Shown: piece after piece, positions 51,974 through 61,038 of the stretch
Layout: each line of letters begins with the position of its first letter
Position numbering within the stretch: position 1 is the stretch's first letter
DNA from: Cellulomonas sp.
Lineage (GTDB): Bacteria; Actinomycetota; Actinomycetes; Actinomycetales; Cellulomonadaceae
Reading direction: 5' to 3'
DNA: 64,000 nucleotides
Assembly: GCF_015234515.1 (NCBI RefSeq)
Contig: NZ_JADGMY010000011.1
Coordinates: forward strand, 173,395 to 237,394
Program-made: the position numbers and the translations under genes
The notes under the pieces: model-generated
Seen by the model: the letters and a program-made list of their open reading frames with translations, nothing else
Told to the model about the DNA's origin: nothing
Database searches by the model: none

Positions 51974-53422
51974 TCACACGAGCGCGGGCTGCGCTCCCGG
52001 TGCCCGGGCGGGGGTCGAGCCGCCCAGCGACGCCCACGCGGCGGCCAGGCCGTCGACGGCACGACGCAGCGCCTCGACGGGCTGCGAGAAGGGCACCCGC
52101 AGGTGGTCGTCGAAGGTGCCGTCCACGCCGAACGCGGGGCCCGGTGCGATGCGCACGCCGTGGCCGTGCGCCAGCGCCGCGAGCGCCGTCGAGACGGGGC
52201 GCCCGAGGTCGACCCACGTCGACAGCCCGCCCGCGGGCACGGGCACGCGCCAGTCCGGCAGGGCCTGGGCGAGCGCCGCGGTCAGCGCGTCGCGCTGCTC
52301 CCGCACGGCCGCCCGGCGCTGCGCCAGGACCTCGTCGGCCCGCGCGAGCAGCTCCACCGTGACCAGCTGGTCCAGCACCGACGTGCCCAGGTCCACGTGG
52401 GCACGCCGCTGCGCGAGTGCCGCGACGACGTCCGGGTGACCCCGGACCCACCCGACGCGCAGCCCGCCCCAGAACGACTTCGACGCCGAGCCCACGCACA
52501 CGACGTACCGGTCGGAGGCCGTGCCGCCGGCGAACGGGGCGGGCTCGGGACCGTCGAGCGTGAGGTCCGTGAGCGTCTCGTCCCCGACGACGGCCGTGCG
52601 GGTGCGGCGTGCGAGGTCCCGCACGCGCTCACGGTCCGACGCGGACAGCGACGTGCCGGTCGGGTTGTGGTGGTCGGGCACGAGGTAGACGAGGCGGGGT
52701 GAGGCCTGGCGCACCGTCGACGACAGCAGCTCGAGGTCGGTCCCGTGCCGGGTGACGGGGACGGGCACGGGTCGGGCGCCGGCCGCGCGGACCGCGTCGA
52801 TCGCGTGCGGGTAGGTCGGGTGCTCGACGACCGTACGGTCGCCGGGGCCGGCGAACGCACCGGCCAGGAGGTGGATCGCCTGCTGCCCGCCGGTGGTGAC
52901 GAGGACCTGGTCGGGCGTGGTGGGCACGCCCCGGCGCGTGTAGCGCTCCGCGATCGCCGCCCGCAGCTCGGGCAGGCCGAGCGGGAGGTAGCCCGCGCCG
53001 GTCGAGTGGCGGGGGAGCGCGTCGAGGGCGGCGGCGCACGCCTCGGCCAGCTGGGGCGGCGCCGGTGGCGCTGCTGCCGACATGTCGACGATCCCGTCCT
53101 CGACGGTGCCCAGCCGGGTCGGCGCCCGGTCGCCCGCGTGCGACGGCAGGGTCGTCACGGTTCCCGACCCGCGCCGGCTGACGAGGAATCCCTCGTCGCG
53201 CAGCAGGTCGTAGGCGGCGGTGACGGTGGTGCGCGACAGGCCCAGCGCCTCGGCGACCTCGCGCTCGCCGGGCAACCTGGTCGCGAGCGGCAGCGTCCCG
53301 GAGCGCGTGAGCCCGCGCAGCGCGTCGGCCAGCGACTGGTAGGCGGGGCCGTGGTGCTGCCACGACCCGAGCAGCGCCCGGAGCTGCGCTCCGTTGACGC
53401 GACGATCCACGTTCACCGACAT
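51974..53422 (-). CDS. MocR-type PLP-dependent transcriptional regulator
   Basis: 482 residues from ATG 53422. The N-terminal GntR winged helix has GTLPLATRLPGEREVAEALGLSRTTVTAAYDLLRDEGFLVSRRG. A linker leads to an aminotransferase-like domain with VTTGGQQAIHLL, HPTYPHAIDAVR, VPDHHNPTG, the PLP Lys in VGSASKSFWGGLRVGW and the Arg in HLRVPFSQP. It senses PLP or an amino compound and binds DNA. It is divergent from a YczE-type membrane protein, the known pairing of the YczR subgroup. An inverted repeat lies between them. Confidence 0.9.
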   Translation of the reverse strand: MSVNVDRRVNGAQLRALLGSWQHHGPAYQSLADALRGLTRSGTLPLATRLPGEREVAEALGLSRTTVTAAYDLLRDEGFLVSRRGSGTVTTLPSHAGDRAPTRLGTVEDGIVDMSAAAPPAPPQLAEACAAALDALPRHSTGAGYLPLGLPELRAAIAERYTRRGVPTTPDQVLVTTGGQQAIHLLAGAFAGPGDRTVVEHPTYPHAIDAVRAAGARPVPVPVTRHGTDLELLSSTVRQASPRLVYLVPDHHNPTGTSLSASDRERVRDLARRTRTAVVGDETLTDLTLDGPEPAPFAGGTASDRYVVCVGSASKSFWGGLRVGWVRGHPDVVAALAQRRAHVDLGTSVLDQLVTVELLARADEVLAQRRAAVREQRDALTAALAQALPDWRVPVPAGGLSTWVDLGRPVSTALAALAHGHGVRIAPGPAFGVDGTFDDHLRVPFSQPVEALRRAVDGLAAAWASLGGSTPARAPGAQPALV

Positions 53423-53428
53423 AGGTCC

Positions 53429-53476
53429 ACTCTCGACGAAGTGGCTATGGATGACAAGGCCATTGGTCGCGAGAGT
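53429..53476. promoter_or_regulatory. Divergent MocR/YczE control region
   Basis: ACTCTCG (53429-53435) is paired with CGAGAGT (53470-53476) across 34 bases. The same region has CATAGGTCCAC at 53420-53430 facing GTGGCTATG at 53441-53449, an inverted pair with one-base offset. These are reasonable MocR sites; neither has been tested. Bases 53477-53610 hold no gene I can support. Confidence 0.5.
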
Positions 53477-53610
53477 AGAGCCATGCTGTGGATCGTGGTC
53501 TGTCTCCCTCTCGCGCTCGTGCTCAGGGCCCTCGTCCGGTGCGTGCGCGGCGACGGGCTCGGCCATCGGCCGCCGCCGCCCAGCCGCCCCCGTGGCGAGC
53601 GTGGCCCGAC

Positions 53611-54264
53611 GTGGTGAGGCCCGCCCCGGACGGCCTGCGGACCGCGGGCCGGGCGGTGCCCCGCGGTCGCGCCGGTGCGCGTCGCGGTGCGCAGCTCGGT
53701 GCCGGGCTCGTCCTGTACGCCGCCTCCATCGCGCTGCTCGTCCACCCGGCGCTCGGGTCGACACCCTGGGACGTGCTCAGCCAGGGCGTCGCGCGCGTGG
53801 TCGGTTGGACGTTCGGGACCGCTACCGTCGCGGTCTCGCTCGTCGTCCTCGCGTGCTGGGTGCCGCTGCGTCAGCGTCCCGGGGTCGGCACCGTGGCCAA
53901 CGTGCTGGTGATCGGCGCGCTGGTGGACCCGTTCCTCGCGCTCGCGGGCATGCTGCCCGAGTCGCTGCCGCTCGCCGTCCGCGGTGCGATGGTCGTGCTC
54001 GGGATCGGTGTCAACGCGCTGGCGACCGGGCTGTACGTGGGCGCGCGTCTCGGCCCCGGTCCGCGCGACGGGCTGATGACGGGGCTGGTCGCGCGGACCG
54101 GTCGACCGGTCCGGCTGGTGCGAGGCGCGATCGAGGTCGTCGTCGTGGCGGCGGGGTGGGCGCTCGGGGGCACGGTGGGTGTCGGCACCCTCGCCTACGC
54201 GCTGGCGATCGGACCGCTCGTGCACGTGCTGCTGCCGCGACTGACGGTGCCGACCGAGCGGTAG
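53611..54264 (+). CDS. YczE-like integral membrane protein
   Basis: 217 residues from GTG 53611 (GTG 53614 possible; the longer upstream frame is basic shadow sequence). There are five helices: LGAGLVLYAASIALLVHPAL, VAVSLVVLACWVPL, VLVIGALVDPFLALAG, AVRGAMVVLGIGVNALATGLYVG and IEVVVVAAGWALGG. LGSTPWDVLSQGVA and GPGPRDGLMTGL are hallmarks of YczE/YitT-like proteins (DUF161 region). It probably is the target of the divergent MocR regulator. The function is unknown; transport of an amino compound is a guess. Confidence 0.8.
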   Translation: MVRPAPDGLRTAGRAVPRGRAGARRGAQLGAGLVLYAASIALLVHPALGSTPWDVLSQGVARVVGWTFGTATVAVSLVVLACWVPLRQRPGVGTVANVLVIGALVDPFLALAGMLPESLPLAVRGAMVVLGIGVNALATGLYVGARLGPGPRDGLMTGLVARTGRPVRLVRGAIEVVVVAAGWALGGTVGVGTLAYALAIGPLVHVLLPRLTVPTER

Positions 54265-54298
54265 CCTGCCGCCTGGAAGGGTGTCGTCGAGGAGGGTC

Positions 54299-55093
54299 AT
54301 GTACACGGTCGGTGCGGTGGTGGACGGCTTCGAGCTGGCCTCGTCGGGGGAGTGGGTGCGCCTCTCGCCGACCGGGGGATCGCCCTACCGGATCGGTGAC
54401 GTCGTCGACGGGCACATGCTCCGCACCGACCTGACCTGGGTCCCGCTGCGACGCACGCCGGTCGAGCCGTACGTGGCAGGCGACGTCGTGGACGGGTACG
54501 TGCTGACCCCGGACGGCGAGTGGGTCCCTCTCGAGTCGCGGGTGCGCGGGCGGGCGGCCGGCGAGCCCTCGCGCCGGCAGGCGCCGCAGCCGGCTGCGGG
54601 CACGGGCGCAGGTGGCGAGCAGTCGGCCGCGCAGCGCTCCGCACGCCGGGCAGCCGAGCATCGGCTCGCCGCGGAACGTGCGGCGGCCGACCGGCGGGCG
54701 GTGTCGCAGGAGGCGTCGGCGGAGCAGCGGGCGACCCAGAACCGCGCCGCCGACGCGCGCGCGGCGGCCGGGCGCGCGTCCGAGCGGGCGCGTCAGGTCG
54801 ACGCCGCGCGGGCGCAGGGCAGCGGTGCGACCGCCGCGCAGGGTGCCGCGGCGCCGGCCCGCCGCACGTACCGGGTCGGTGACGTCGTCAACGGACATGT
54901 GCTCACCCCGGACCACCGCTGGGTGCCCGTGGGCGGTGCGCCGTCGCGACCGTCGAGCGCCGGGCAGGCGGCACGCGAGCCGGCGCGCCCGGCCACCGAG
55001 CAGCCCGCGCGGCGCAGCGGCATCCCGCCGATCGTGCCGCTGCTGTTCGTCGGGTTCCTCGTGCTCCAGGCCGTCCGGGCCTGCGCGGGCTGA
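54299..55093 (+). CDS. Tail-anchored protein with four short repeats
   Basis: 264 residues from ATG 54299 (GAGGAGGG upstream). Four copies of a 21-residue unit occur: YTVGAVVDGFELASSGEW (residues 2-22), YRIGDVVDGHMLRTDLTW (30-50), YVAGDVVDGYVLTPDGEW (58-78) and, far away, YRVGDVVNGHVLTPDHRW (191-211). The middle 90-185 is Ala/Arg/Glu-rich and may form a helix or coiled coil. The last about 23 residues (IPPIVPLLFVGFLVLQAV...) are a single membrane helix, so the repeats face the cytoplasm. I do not recognise the family. It stands between the YczE gene and DUF3043. Confidence 0.75.
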   Translation: MYTVGAVVDGFELASSGEWVRLSPTGGSPYRIGDVVDGHMLRTDLTWVPLRRTPVEPYVAGDVVDGYVLTPDGEWVPLESRVRGRAAGEPSRRQAPQPAAGTGAGGEQSAAQRSARRAAEHRLAAERAAADRRAVSQEASAEQRATQNRAADARAAAGRASERARQVDAARAQGSGATAAQGAAAPARRTYRVGDVVNGHVLTPDHRWVPVGGAPSRPSSAGQAAREPARPATEQPARRSGIPPIVPLLFVGFLVLQAVRACAG

Positions 55094-55112
55094 CCCGCGC
55101 GGGCGCTCCTCG

Positions 55113-55712
55113 TCAGGCCGGGTGCTGCCCGTGCTTGACCTGGGGCTTCGGGAGCCTGGACGGCCGCACCTGGAACGCACGCATCACCGCGTACATCGTC
55201 AGACCGCGGGGCAGTGCAGCGTCGCCGAACTTCGCGGCCAGGCGCTTCTTCAGGCTGCGCCACATGAGCCACGCGTCGATCATCGAGGCGAGGATGTAGA
55301 CGTACAGCACCACGAGCGAGACCAACGCGACGACCGGCGCACCGCGCGCGGTCAGGAACTGCAGGACGAGGCACAACGCGGCGAACGGCAGGAAGAACTC
55401 GCCCAGGTTCCGCCGCGCGTCGACGGTGTCGCGCACGTAGCGGCGCACCGGGCCCCGGTCGCGCGCCGGCATGTGCCGCTCGTCGCCGTTGCGCATCGCC
55501 TGGTACTCCAGGTCACGCTGGACGCGGGCCTTGGCGCGCGCGTCCTTCGCGGCGGCGCGACGGTCCGCGGGCACGAGGGGACGCTTGTTGCGGGCCTCCG
55601 CCTCCTTGCGCTTCGGCGTGGGGCGGCCCTTGCCGGAGGGAGTGGGCTGCGGCGGCTCGTCGACGACGGGCGCGTCGACGGTCAGCGGGGGATCCTGCTT
55701 GCGTCCGAACAC
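55113..55712 (-). CDS. DUF3043 family membrane protein
   Basis: 199 residues. The N-terminal 90 residues are basic and disordered (KGRPTPKRKEAEARNKRPLV, then RRAAAKDARAKARVQRD). The DUF3043 core has YQAMRNGDERHMPARDRGPV and RRYVRDTVDARRNLGEFFLP, then two membrane helices (FAALCLVLQFLTARG and VVALVSLVVLYVYILASMID). The end is basic. It is a conserved actinobacterial membrane protein of unknown role, convergent with the repeat protein and divergent from the dipeptidase gene. Confidence 0.88.
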   Translation of the reverse strand: MFGRKQDPPLTVDAPVVDEPPQPTPSGKGRPTPKRKEAEARNKRPLVPADRRAAAKDARAKARVQRDLEYQAMRNGDERHMPARDRGPVRRYVRDTVDARRNLGEFFLPFAALCLVLQFLTARGAPVVALVSLVVLYVYILASMIDAWLMWRSLKKRLAAKFGDAALPRGLTMYAVMRAFQVRPSRLPKPQVKHGQHPA

Positions 55713-55744
55713 TCCTCCAGGGTAGTCGAGTAGCGTCGTACGAC

Positions 55745-57139
55745 GTGACCACCACCGATCCTGTCCCCGCCCTGACCGACGAGCGGGTCGCGACGCTGCG
55801 CGAGCGCGTCGCGGCGCAGTTCGCCGGCGTCCGTGCCGACCTCGAGGCGCTCGTGCGCATCCCGAGCGTCTCGAACGCCGAGTTCGACCAGGCGCACGTC
55901 GAGGCGTCGGCCGCTGCCGTGGCGCGCCTGCTGGCCGACGCGGGGATGCCCCAGGTGGACGTGCTGCGCGTCACGGGCCCCGACGGCGCGACCGGTGCGC
56001 CCGCGGTCGTCGCGCGTCGTCCGGCACCCGCCGGTGCGCCGACCGTGCTGCTGTACGCCCATCACGACGTGCAGCCGCCGGGGGAGGACGCGCACTGGTC
56101 CACGGAGCCCTTCGAGCCGACGCAGCGCGGCGAGCGGCTGTACGGCCGCGGCGCCGCGGACGACAAGGCCGGCGTCGTGGCGCACGTGGGTGCGCTGCGC
56201 GCGCTGGGTGACGAGCTCGGGGTCGGTGTGACCGTCTTCGTCGAGGGCGAGGAGGAGATCGGGTCCCCGACGTTCGTGGACTTCCTGCACGCGCACCGTG
56301 ACCTGCTCGCCGCCGACGTCATCGTCGTGGCCGACTCGTCGAACTGGAAGGTGGGCGTGCCCGGCCTGACCACGTCGCTGCGCGGCCTGGTCGACCTCGT
56401 GGTCGACGTCGAGGTCCTCGACCACGCCGTCCACTCGGGCATGTTCGGCGGCCCGCTGCTCGACGCACCGACGCTGCTGGCCCGCCTGATCACGACCCTG
56501 CACGACGAGCACGGCGACGTCGCGGTCGCCGGCCTGGTGCACGCCGCCGACCCGCAGGTCGACTACGACGAGGCCGACCTGCGGGCCGACGCCGGCGTCC
56601 TCGAGGGTGTCCGGCTGGCCGGGACCGGTCCGTTGACGGCACGCCTGTGGACGCGCCCGTCGATCGGGGTGATCGGTCTGGACGCGCCCCGCGTCGCCGG
56701 CGCCTCGAACACCCTCACACCGCGCGCGTCCGCCAAGCTCTCGGTGCGTCTCGCGCCCGGGCAGGACCCGGCGGCGGCGATGTCCGCCGTGCGGGAGCAC
56801 CTGCTGACGCACGCGCCGTTCGGTGCGCGCGTCACCGTGCACGAGGGGGAGCAGGGCCGGCCGTTCCAGGCGCCGGCCGACTCGTCCGGGATGCGGGCCG
56901 CGCGCTGGGCCATGGGCACGTCGTGGGGCACCCCGCCCGTCGACATCGGCGTCGGCGGCTCGATCCCGTTCATCAGCGACCTGCTGGACGTCTACCCCGA
57001 CGCGACGATCCTCGTCACCGGCGTCGAGGACCCCGACTCGCGCGCCCACGGCGCGAACGAGTCGGTGCACCTGGGTGAGCTCGAGCGCGTGGTGCTCGCC
57101 GAGGCGCTCCTGCTGGAGGTGCTGACGCCCCGCGCCTGA
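55745..57139 (+). CDS. M20 family dipeptidase/peptidase
   Basis: 464 residues from GTG 55745. Di-zinc peptidase marks are LYAHHDVQPPG (first His and Asp), GRGAADDKAGVVAHVGAL (bridging Asp), EGEEEIGSPTF (catalytic Glu-Glu), VVADSSNWKVGVPG and the final His in RAHGANESVHLGE. The dimerisation domain is in the middle. It removes residues from dipeptides or short peptides, perhaps N-acylated ones. The gene has no operon partner. The product length is typical for the PepV/DapE-like subgroup with dipeptidase annotation. Confidence 0.9.
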   Translation: MTTTDPVPALTDERVATLRERVAAQFAGVRADLEALVRIPSVSNAEFDQAHVEASAAAVARLLADAGMPQVDVLRVTGPDGATGAPAVVARRPAPAGAPTVLLYAHHDVQPPGEDAHWSTEPFEPTQRGERLYGRGAADDKAGVVAHVGALRALGDELGVGVTVFVEGEEEIGSPTFVDFLHAHRDLLAADVIVVADSSNWKVGVPGLTTSLRGLVDLVVDVEVLDHAVHSGMFGGPLLDAPTLLARLITTLHDEHGDVAVAGLVHAADPQVDYDEADLRADAGVLEGVRLAGTGPLTARLWTRPSIGVIGLDAPRVAGASNTLTPRASAKLSVRLAPGQDPAAAMSAVREHLLTHAPFGARVTVHEGEQGRPFQAPADSSGMRAARWAMGTSWGTPPVDIGVGGSIPFISDLLDVYPDATILVTGVEDPDSRAHGANESVHLGELERVVLAEALLLEVLTPRA

Positions 57140-57190
57140 GCGCGGACCGAACCCGGTCGACGGTGGCCGGGCGCAGGGCTCGTGCTGGCG

Positions 57191-57718
57191 TCAGCGGTGC
57201 GCCACGTCGACGGCGCGAGCCCAGGTGGCGAGGTCCTCGGGCAGTGCAGGGCTCTCGCGGGTGCCGCCGTCGATCGCGGACACCACGTCGGCCGGGGCGA
57301 TGCGGTCGCCGGCACGGGACAGGAACCGGCCGGCGACCCAGCCACGCGCGACGAGCTGCCCGTCGCGCTCGACGACCTGCTCGAGGTAGACGACGCGGCC
57401 GTCCCACCCGAGCACCCGGCTCGTGACCGTGAACCGCTGGCCGAGCGTCAGGGAGCGGCGGTACGTCACCGTCGACGCGGCGACGACCGGATACCAGCCC
57501 CGTGCGGAGAGCCTGCCGAACGCCCCGAGGTCGGCGAGGTAGTTGGACCGGCCGAGGTCCATGTACTGCAGGTACACCCCGTTGTTGACGTGCCGGTACA
57601 GGTCGAGGTCGCCGAGCCGGACCCGCAGGTGCGTGACGGAGGGGTCGAGCAGGTCCCGTCCGGCGACGGCGGGGCGTGGACGGAGGGTGACGAGGGCGAG
57701 CTGCAGCATCCGGGACAC
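57191..57718 (-). CDS. Hotdog-fold acyl-CoA thioesterase-like protein
   Basis: 175 residues. It has VRLGDLDLYRHVNNGVYLQYMDLGRSNYL (Asp and Asn of the thioesterase site), STVTYRRSLTLGQRFTV, LGWDGRVVYLEQVVERDGQL and GRFLSR. This is the 4-hydroxybenzoyl-CoA thioesterase/THEM6-like pattern. It probably hydrolyses medium or long acyl-CoA thioesters. The gene is on its own and faces the convergent M20 peptidase gene. The substrate cannot be stated. Confidence 0.85.
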   Translation of the reverse strand: MSRMLQLALVTLRPRPAVAGRDLLDPSVTHLRVRLGDLDLYRHVNNGVYLQYMDLGRSNYLADLGAFGRLSARGWYPVVAASTVTYRRSLTLGQRFTVTSRVLGWDGRVVYLEQVVERDGQLVARGWVAGRFLSRAGDRIAPADVVSAIDGGTRESPALPEDLATWARAVDVAHR

Positions 57719-57763
57719 GGTCGGTACGTTACCGACGGGTGGACGGGCGGACCCGAGCGGCGG

Positions 57764-58363
57764 TCAGACGGGCGGGGCCGGGTCGTACTGGATGCCCCGT
57801 CGCACGCCCCGCGCGGCGTCGCGGGACTCCAGGCGGGCGACCAGGTGCAGCGCCATGTCGATCCCTGCCGACACGCCGGCCGACGTGACGACGTCGCCGT
57901 CGTCCACGTACCGCGCGTCGACGTCCACGAGCACGGTCGGGTCGGCCGTCGCGAGGGCGTCGAGGCTGGCGTGGTGCGTCGTCGCCGGCCGGGCCGTCAG
58001 GAGGCCCGCGGCGGCGTAGACGAGCGCCCCCGTGCACACGCTCGTCATCAGCGGCGTGCGGGCCCGCATCGCCCGCACCCAGGCGAGGTGCTGCTCGTCG
58101 GCCATCAGCGCACGCGTGCCGGGGCCGCCGGGGTGGACGAGCACCGTGAGCGGGCCGACGTCCTCGGCGCTCGTGTCGGGCACGAGTCGCAGCCCCTTCG
58201 CGCAGCGCACCCCGGCCCCGTCGGCCGAGAAGGTCAGGACGTCGGGGCGCAGCGGGCTGTGCCGCGCCCACGCCGCGAGCACCTCCCACGGGCCGACGAC
58301 GTCGAGCTCCTCCACGTCGTCGAACACGAGCAGACCTACCCGCAGCGGGGAGCTGGTCGGCAT
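57764..58363 (-). CDS. DJ-1/PfpI family protein
   Basis: 199 residues from ATG 58363. The fold has LLVFDDVEELDVVGPWEVL (conserved Glu) and HPGGPGTRALM, then the nucleophile elbow SVCTGALVYAAAGLL with the reactive Cys and HHASLDALATADP with His. It resembles the N-terminal amidase-like domains of GATase-1/AraC-type regulators, but no HTH follows. It could be an isonitrile hydratase-like or protein-repair enzyme. It lies 32 bases downstream of nadA on the same strand, so it may be cotranscribed. Confidence 0.85.
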   Translation of the reverse strand: MPTSSPLRVGLLVFDDVEELDVVGPWEVLAAWARHSPLRPDVLTFSADGAGVRCAKGLRLVPDTSAEDVGPLTVLVHPGGPGTRALMADEQHLAWVRAMRARTPLMTSVCTGALVYAAAGLLTARPATTHHASLDALATADPTVLVDVDARYVDDGDVVTSAGVSAGIDMALHLVARLESRDAARGVRRGIQYDPAPPV

Positions 58364-58395
58364 CGCTTCTCCTCGTCGGTCGGTGAGCGGAGCGG

Positions 58396-59592
58396 TCAGA
58401 TCCCCGGCAGCGCCAGCATCTGGTCGAGCGCGACGCGTGCCCAGTGGGCGTCGTCCGGGTCGACCACGATCCGGTTGGGGACGCGGCCCTCGACGAGCGA
58501 CTCGAGCGCCCAGACGAGGTGCGGCAGGTCGATCCGGTTCATGGTCGAGCAGAAGCACACCGTGGAGTCGAGGTAGTGCACCGAGAGCTCCGGGTGCTGC
58601 GTCGCGAGCCGCCGGACGAGGTTGAGCTCGGTGCCGATGGCCCACGACGTCCCGGGCTCGGCCGCGTCGAGGGCCTGGATGATGTACTCCGTCGACCCGA
58701 CCATGTCGGCTGCGGTGACGACCTCGTGCGTGCACTCGGGGTGCACCAGGACCGTCACGCCGGGCACGGCGGCCCTGATGTCGGTGACGTTGCGCACCGA
58801 GAACCGGCCGTGCACCGAGCAGTGCCCGCGCCACAGGATCATCCGCGCGTCCCGCAGCTGCTGCGCCGTGACGCCACCGCCGGGCTTGCGGGGGTCGAAG
58901 ACCACGCAGTCGTCGAGCGACAGGCCGAGGCGGGTCACGGCCGTGTTGCGGCCGAGGTGCTGGTCCGGCATGAACAGCACCTTGCCGCGGCCGTCGACGC
59001 CGCCGACCTTCTCGAACGCCCACCGCAGCGCGACGTGGGCGTTGGACGACGTGCACACCGTGCCGCCGTGGCGACCCGTGAACGCCTTGATGGCGGCGGT
59101 CGAGTTCATGTACGTCACCGGGACCGTGTCCTGCGCGACCCCGGCGTCGACGAGCACGTCCCAGGCGTCCTCGACCTGGTCGATCGCCGCCATGTCGGCC
59201 ATCGAGCACCCGGCCGCCAGATCGGGCAGCACGACCTGCTGCGTGTCCGAGGTGAGGATGTCGGCCGACTCCGCCATGAAGTGCACGCCGCAGAACACGA
59301 CGAACTCCGCGTCCGGCCGCGCCGCCGCCTCGCGGGCGAGCTTGAACGAGTCACCCGTCACGTCGGCGAACGCGATGACCTCGTCGCGCTGGTAGTGGTG
59401 CCCGAGGACGAAGGCGCGGTCACCGAGGGCCGCGCGTGCCGCGCGGGCGCGGGCGACCAGCGTGGGGTCGCCCGGCTCGGGCAGGGCGCCGACGCACTCG
59501 ACGCCGCGCTCGGAGGCCAGGTCCACGCCGCGGCCGAGCAGCAGCAGGGCCGACGGGGCGGGCTCGGTGAACGTGCCGGTGGGGGTGCTCAC
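58396..59592 (-). CDS. nadA: Quinolinate synthase A
   Basis: 398 residues from GTG 59592. It condenses iminoaspartate and dihydroxyacetone phosphate to quinolinate for NAD synthesis. The 4Fe-4S cluster Cys are in FCGVHFMAESADIL, in WRGHCSVHGRF and in STVCFCSTMNRIDL. LGHHYQRDEV, VPVTYMNSTAAIKAF and MPDQHLGRNT are the other conserved blocks. NadB and NadC are not in the window. The following DJ-1 gene may share the transcript. Confidence 0.95.
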   Translation of the reverse strand: MSTPTGTFTEPAPSALLLLGRGVDLASERGVECVGALPEPGDPTLVARARAARAALGDRAFVLGHHYQRDEVIAFADVTGDSFKLAREAAARPDAEFVVFCGVHFMAESADILTSDTQQVVLPDLAAGCSMADMAAIDQVEDAWDVLVDAGVAQDTVPVTYMNSTAAIKAFTGRHGGTVCTSSNAHVALRWAFEKVGGVDGRGKVLFMPDQHLGRNTAVTRLGLSLDDCVVFDPRKPGGGVTAQQLRDARMILWRGHCSVHGRFSVRNVTDIRAAVPGVTVLVHPECTHEVVTAADMVGSTEYIIQALDAAEPGTSWAIGTELNLVRRLATQHPELSVHYLDSTVCFCSTMNRIDLPHLVWALESLVEGRVPNRIVVDPDDAHWARVALDQMLALPGI

Positions 59593-59690
59593 GGCGGAAT
59601 GATCCCACAGGGCCCCGGCACGCGGCAGGAGCGCCCGGCGCCCGACCGTCGGTGGTCCCGGTGGCACCCGGCACGTGCCACCATCGGGGC

Positions 59691-60965
59691 GTGCGCGTCC
59701 TGATGGCCCCCGACGGTTTCGGCACCAGCCTCACACCTGCCGAGGCGGCCGCCGTGCTGCGCGCCGGCTGGGCGGACGGGGCACCGCACGACACCGTGGA
59801 CGTGTGCCCGCTGGCCGATGGGGGACCGGGTTTCGTCGCGACGCTGCACGCCACGCTCGGCGGCGACCTCGAGCCCGTGACGGTGACCTCGCCCGTCGGT
59901 GAGCCGGCACCGGCCGCGCTGCTGCGCGTCGGTACGACCGTCCACCTGGAGTCCGCGCACGCCCTCGGGCTGGCTCTGGTGCCGCCCGACCTGCGTGATC
60001 CGACACGGACCACGAGCGTCGGCGCGGGCGAGCTGCTCGCGGCGGCGCTGCCGGGCGCGCACCGGGTCGTCGTGGGGCTCGGCGGGTCCGCCACCAACGA
60101 CGCAGGGGCCGGCCTCCTCGCCGCGCTCGCGGACGCCCTGCTCCCTGCGGGCTCGGTGGCACCGGAGGTCGCCGCGCGGCTGAGCAGCGGGGGCGGGGCG
60201 CTGGGTGACATCGGCGCGGACGACCTGCGCTGGCTGCCGGACCTGCGGGCCGCCCTGCGGACGGTGGACCTCCTGGCCGCGGTGGACGTCGACGTGCCGC
60301 TGCTGGGGCTGCAGGGCGCGTCGGCGGGATTCTCCCCGCAGAAGGGTGCGACGCCGCAGCAGGCGCAGGACCTCGAGCGTGCGCTCGGTGCGTTCGCGCA
60401 CGCCGCGACGACCGCCGCCGGGCCCCTGCGCACCGGACCGGGCGCCGACCTGCTCGGTGCCACGGACGCGCGTGCCGGCCGGTTGTCCGCGCTGCCGGGC
60501 GCCGGTGCGGCGGGCGGCCTGGGGTTCGCCCTCGCGCTGCTCGGTGCGCGGCTGCTGCCCGGGGCGCGCCTGGTCGCGGACGCGGTCGACCTGCCGGGAC
60601 GCATCGCCGCGCACGACCTCGTCGTCACCGGCGAGGGACGCACCGACTGGCAGTCGCTGCACGGCAAGGTCGTGGCCGAGGTCGCCGCGCGCGCCCTGCC
60701 CTTCGCCGTGCCGGTCGTGGTCGTCTCGGGCGAGGTCCTCGTGGGTCGTCGCGAGCTGTCGGCCGCCGGTGTGACCGCCGCCTACGCGGTGGCGGACGGC
60801 CCGGATGCCGTCCGGGCAGCGCTCGGCGACCCGGTCGGCACGCTGCGTGCCCGCACGTCGCGCGTCGCGCGCACGTGGTCGCCCCGGCGCGACGTGGCGG
60901 GGCCGCAGGGTGGTCCGTCGACGTCCGCCCCGGCCGCACCGGACGCCTCGCGCGGCGGAGCGTAG
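59691..60965 (+). CDS. glxK: Glycerate kinase
   Basis: 424 residues from GTG 59691. It is the class II glycerate kinase fold: VRVLMAPDGFGTSLTPAEAA, ADGGPGFVATL, VVGLGGSATNDAGAGLL, GASAGFSPQKGATPQQ, AGAAGGLGFALALLGARLLPG and the catalytic VVTGEGRTDWQSLHGKV. It phosphorylates glycerate, giving 2-phosphoglycerate or 3-phosphoglycerate. The C-terminal tail of about 30 residues is disordered. It is a separate gene, 74 bases from erpA. Confidence 0.92.
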   Translation: MRVLMAPDGFGTSLTPAEAAAVLRAGWADGAPHDTVDVCPLADGGPGFVATLHATLGGDLEPVTVTSPVGEPAPAALLRVGTTVHLESAHALGLALVPPDLRDPTRTTSVGAGELLAAALPGAHRVVVGLGGSATNDAGAGLLAALADALLPAGSVAPEVAARLSSGGGALGDIGADDLRWLPDLRAALRTVDLLAAVDVDVPLLGLQGASAGFSPQKGATPQQAQDLERALGAFAHAATTAAGPLRTGPGADLLGATDARAGRLSALPGAGAAGGLGFALALLGARLLPGARLVADAVDLPGRIAAHDLVVTGEGRTDWQSLHGKVVAEVAARALPFAVPVVVVSGEVLVGRRELSAAGVTAAYAVADGPDAVRAALGDPVGTLRARTSRVARTWSPRRDVAGPQGGPSTSAPAAPDASRGGA

Positions 60966-61038
60966 GCTGGTCGGGAACAACGGTCCGAGCGACGGTGTTG
61001 GCGTCGTCGACGAACGTTCTGGCGAACCCGGGAGTGAC

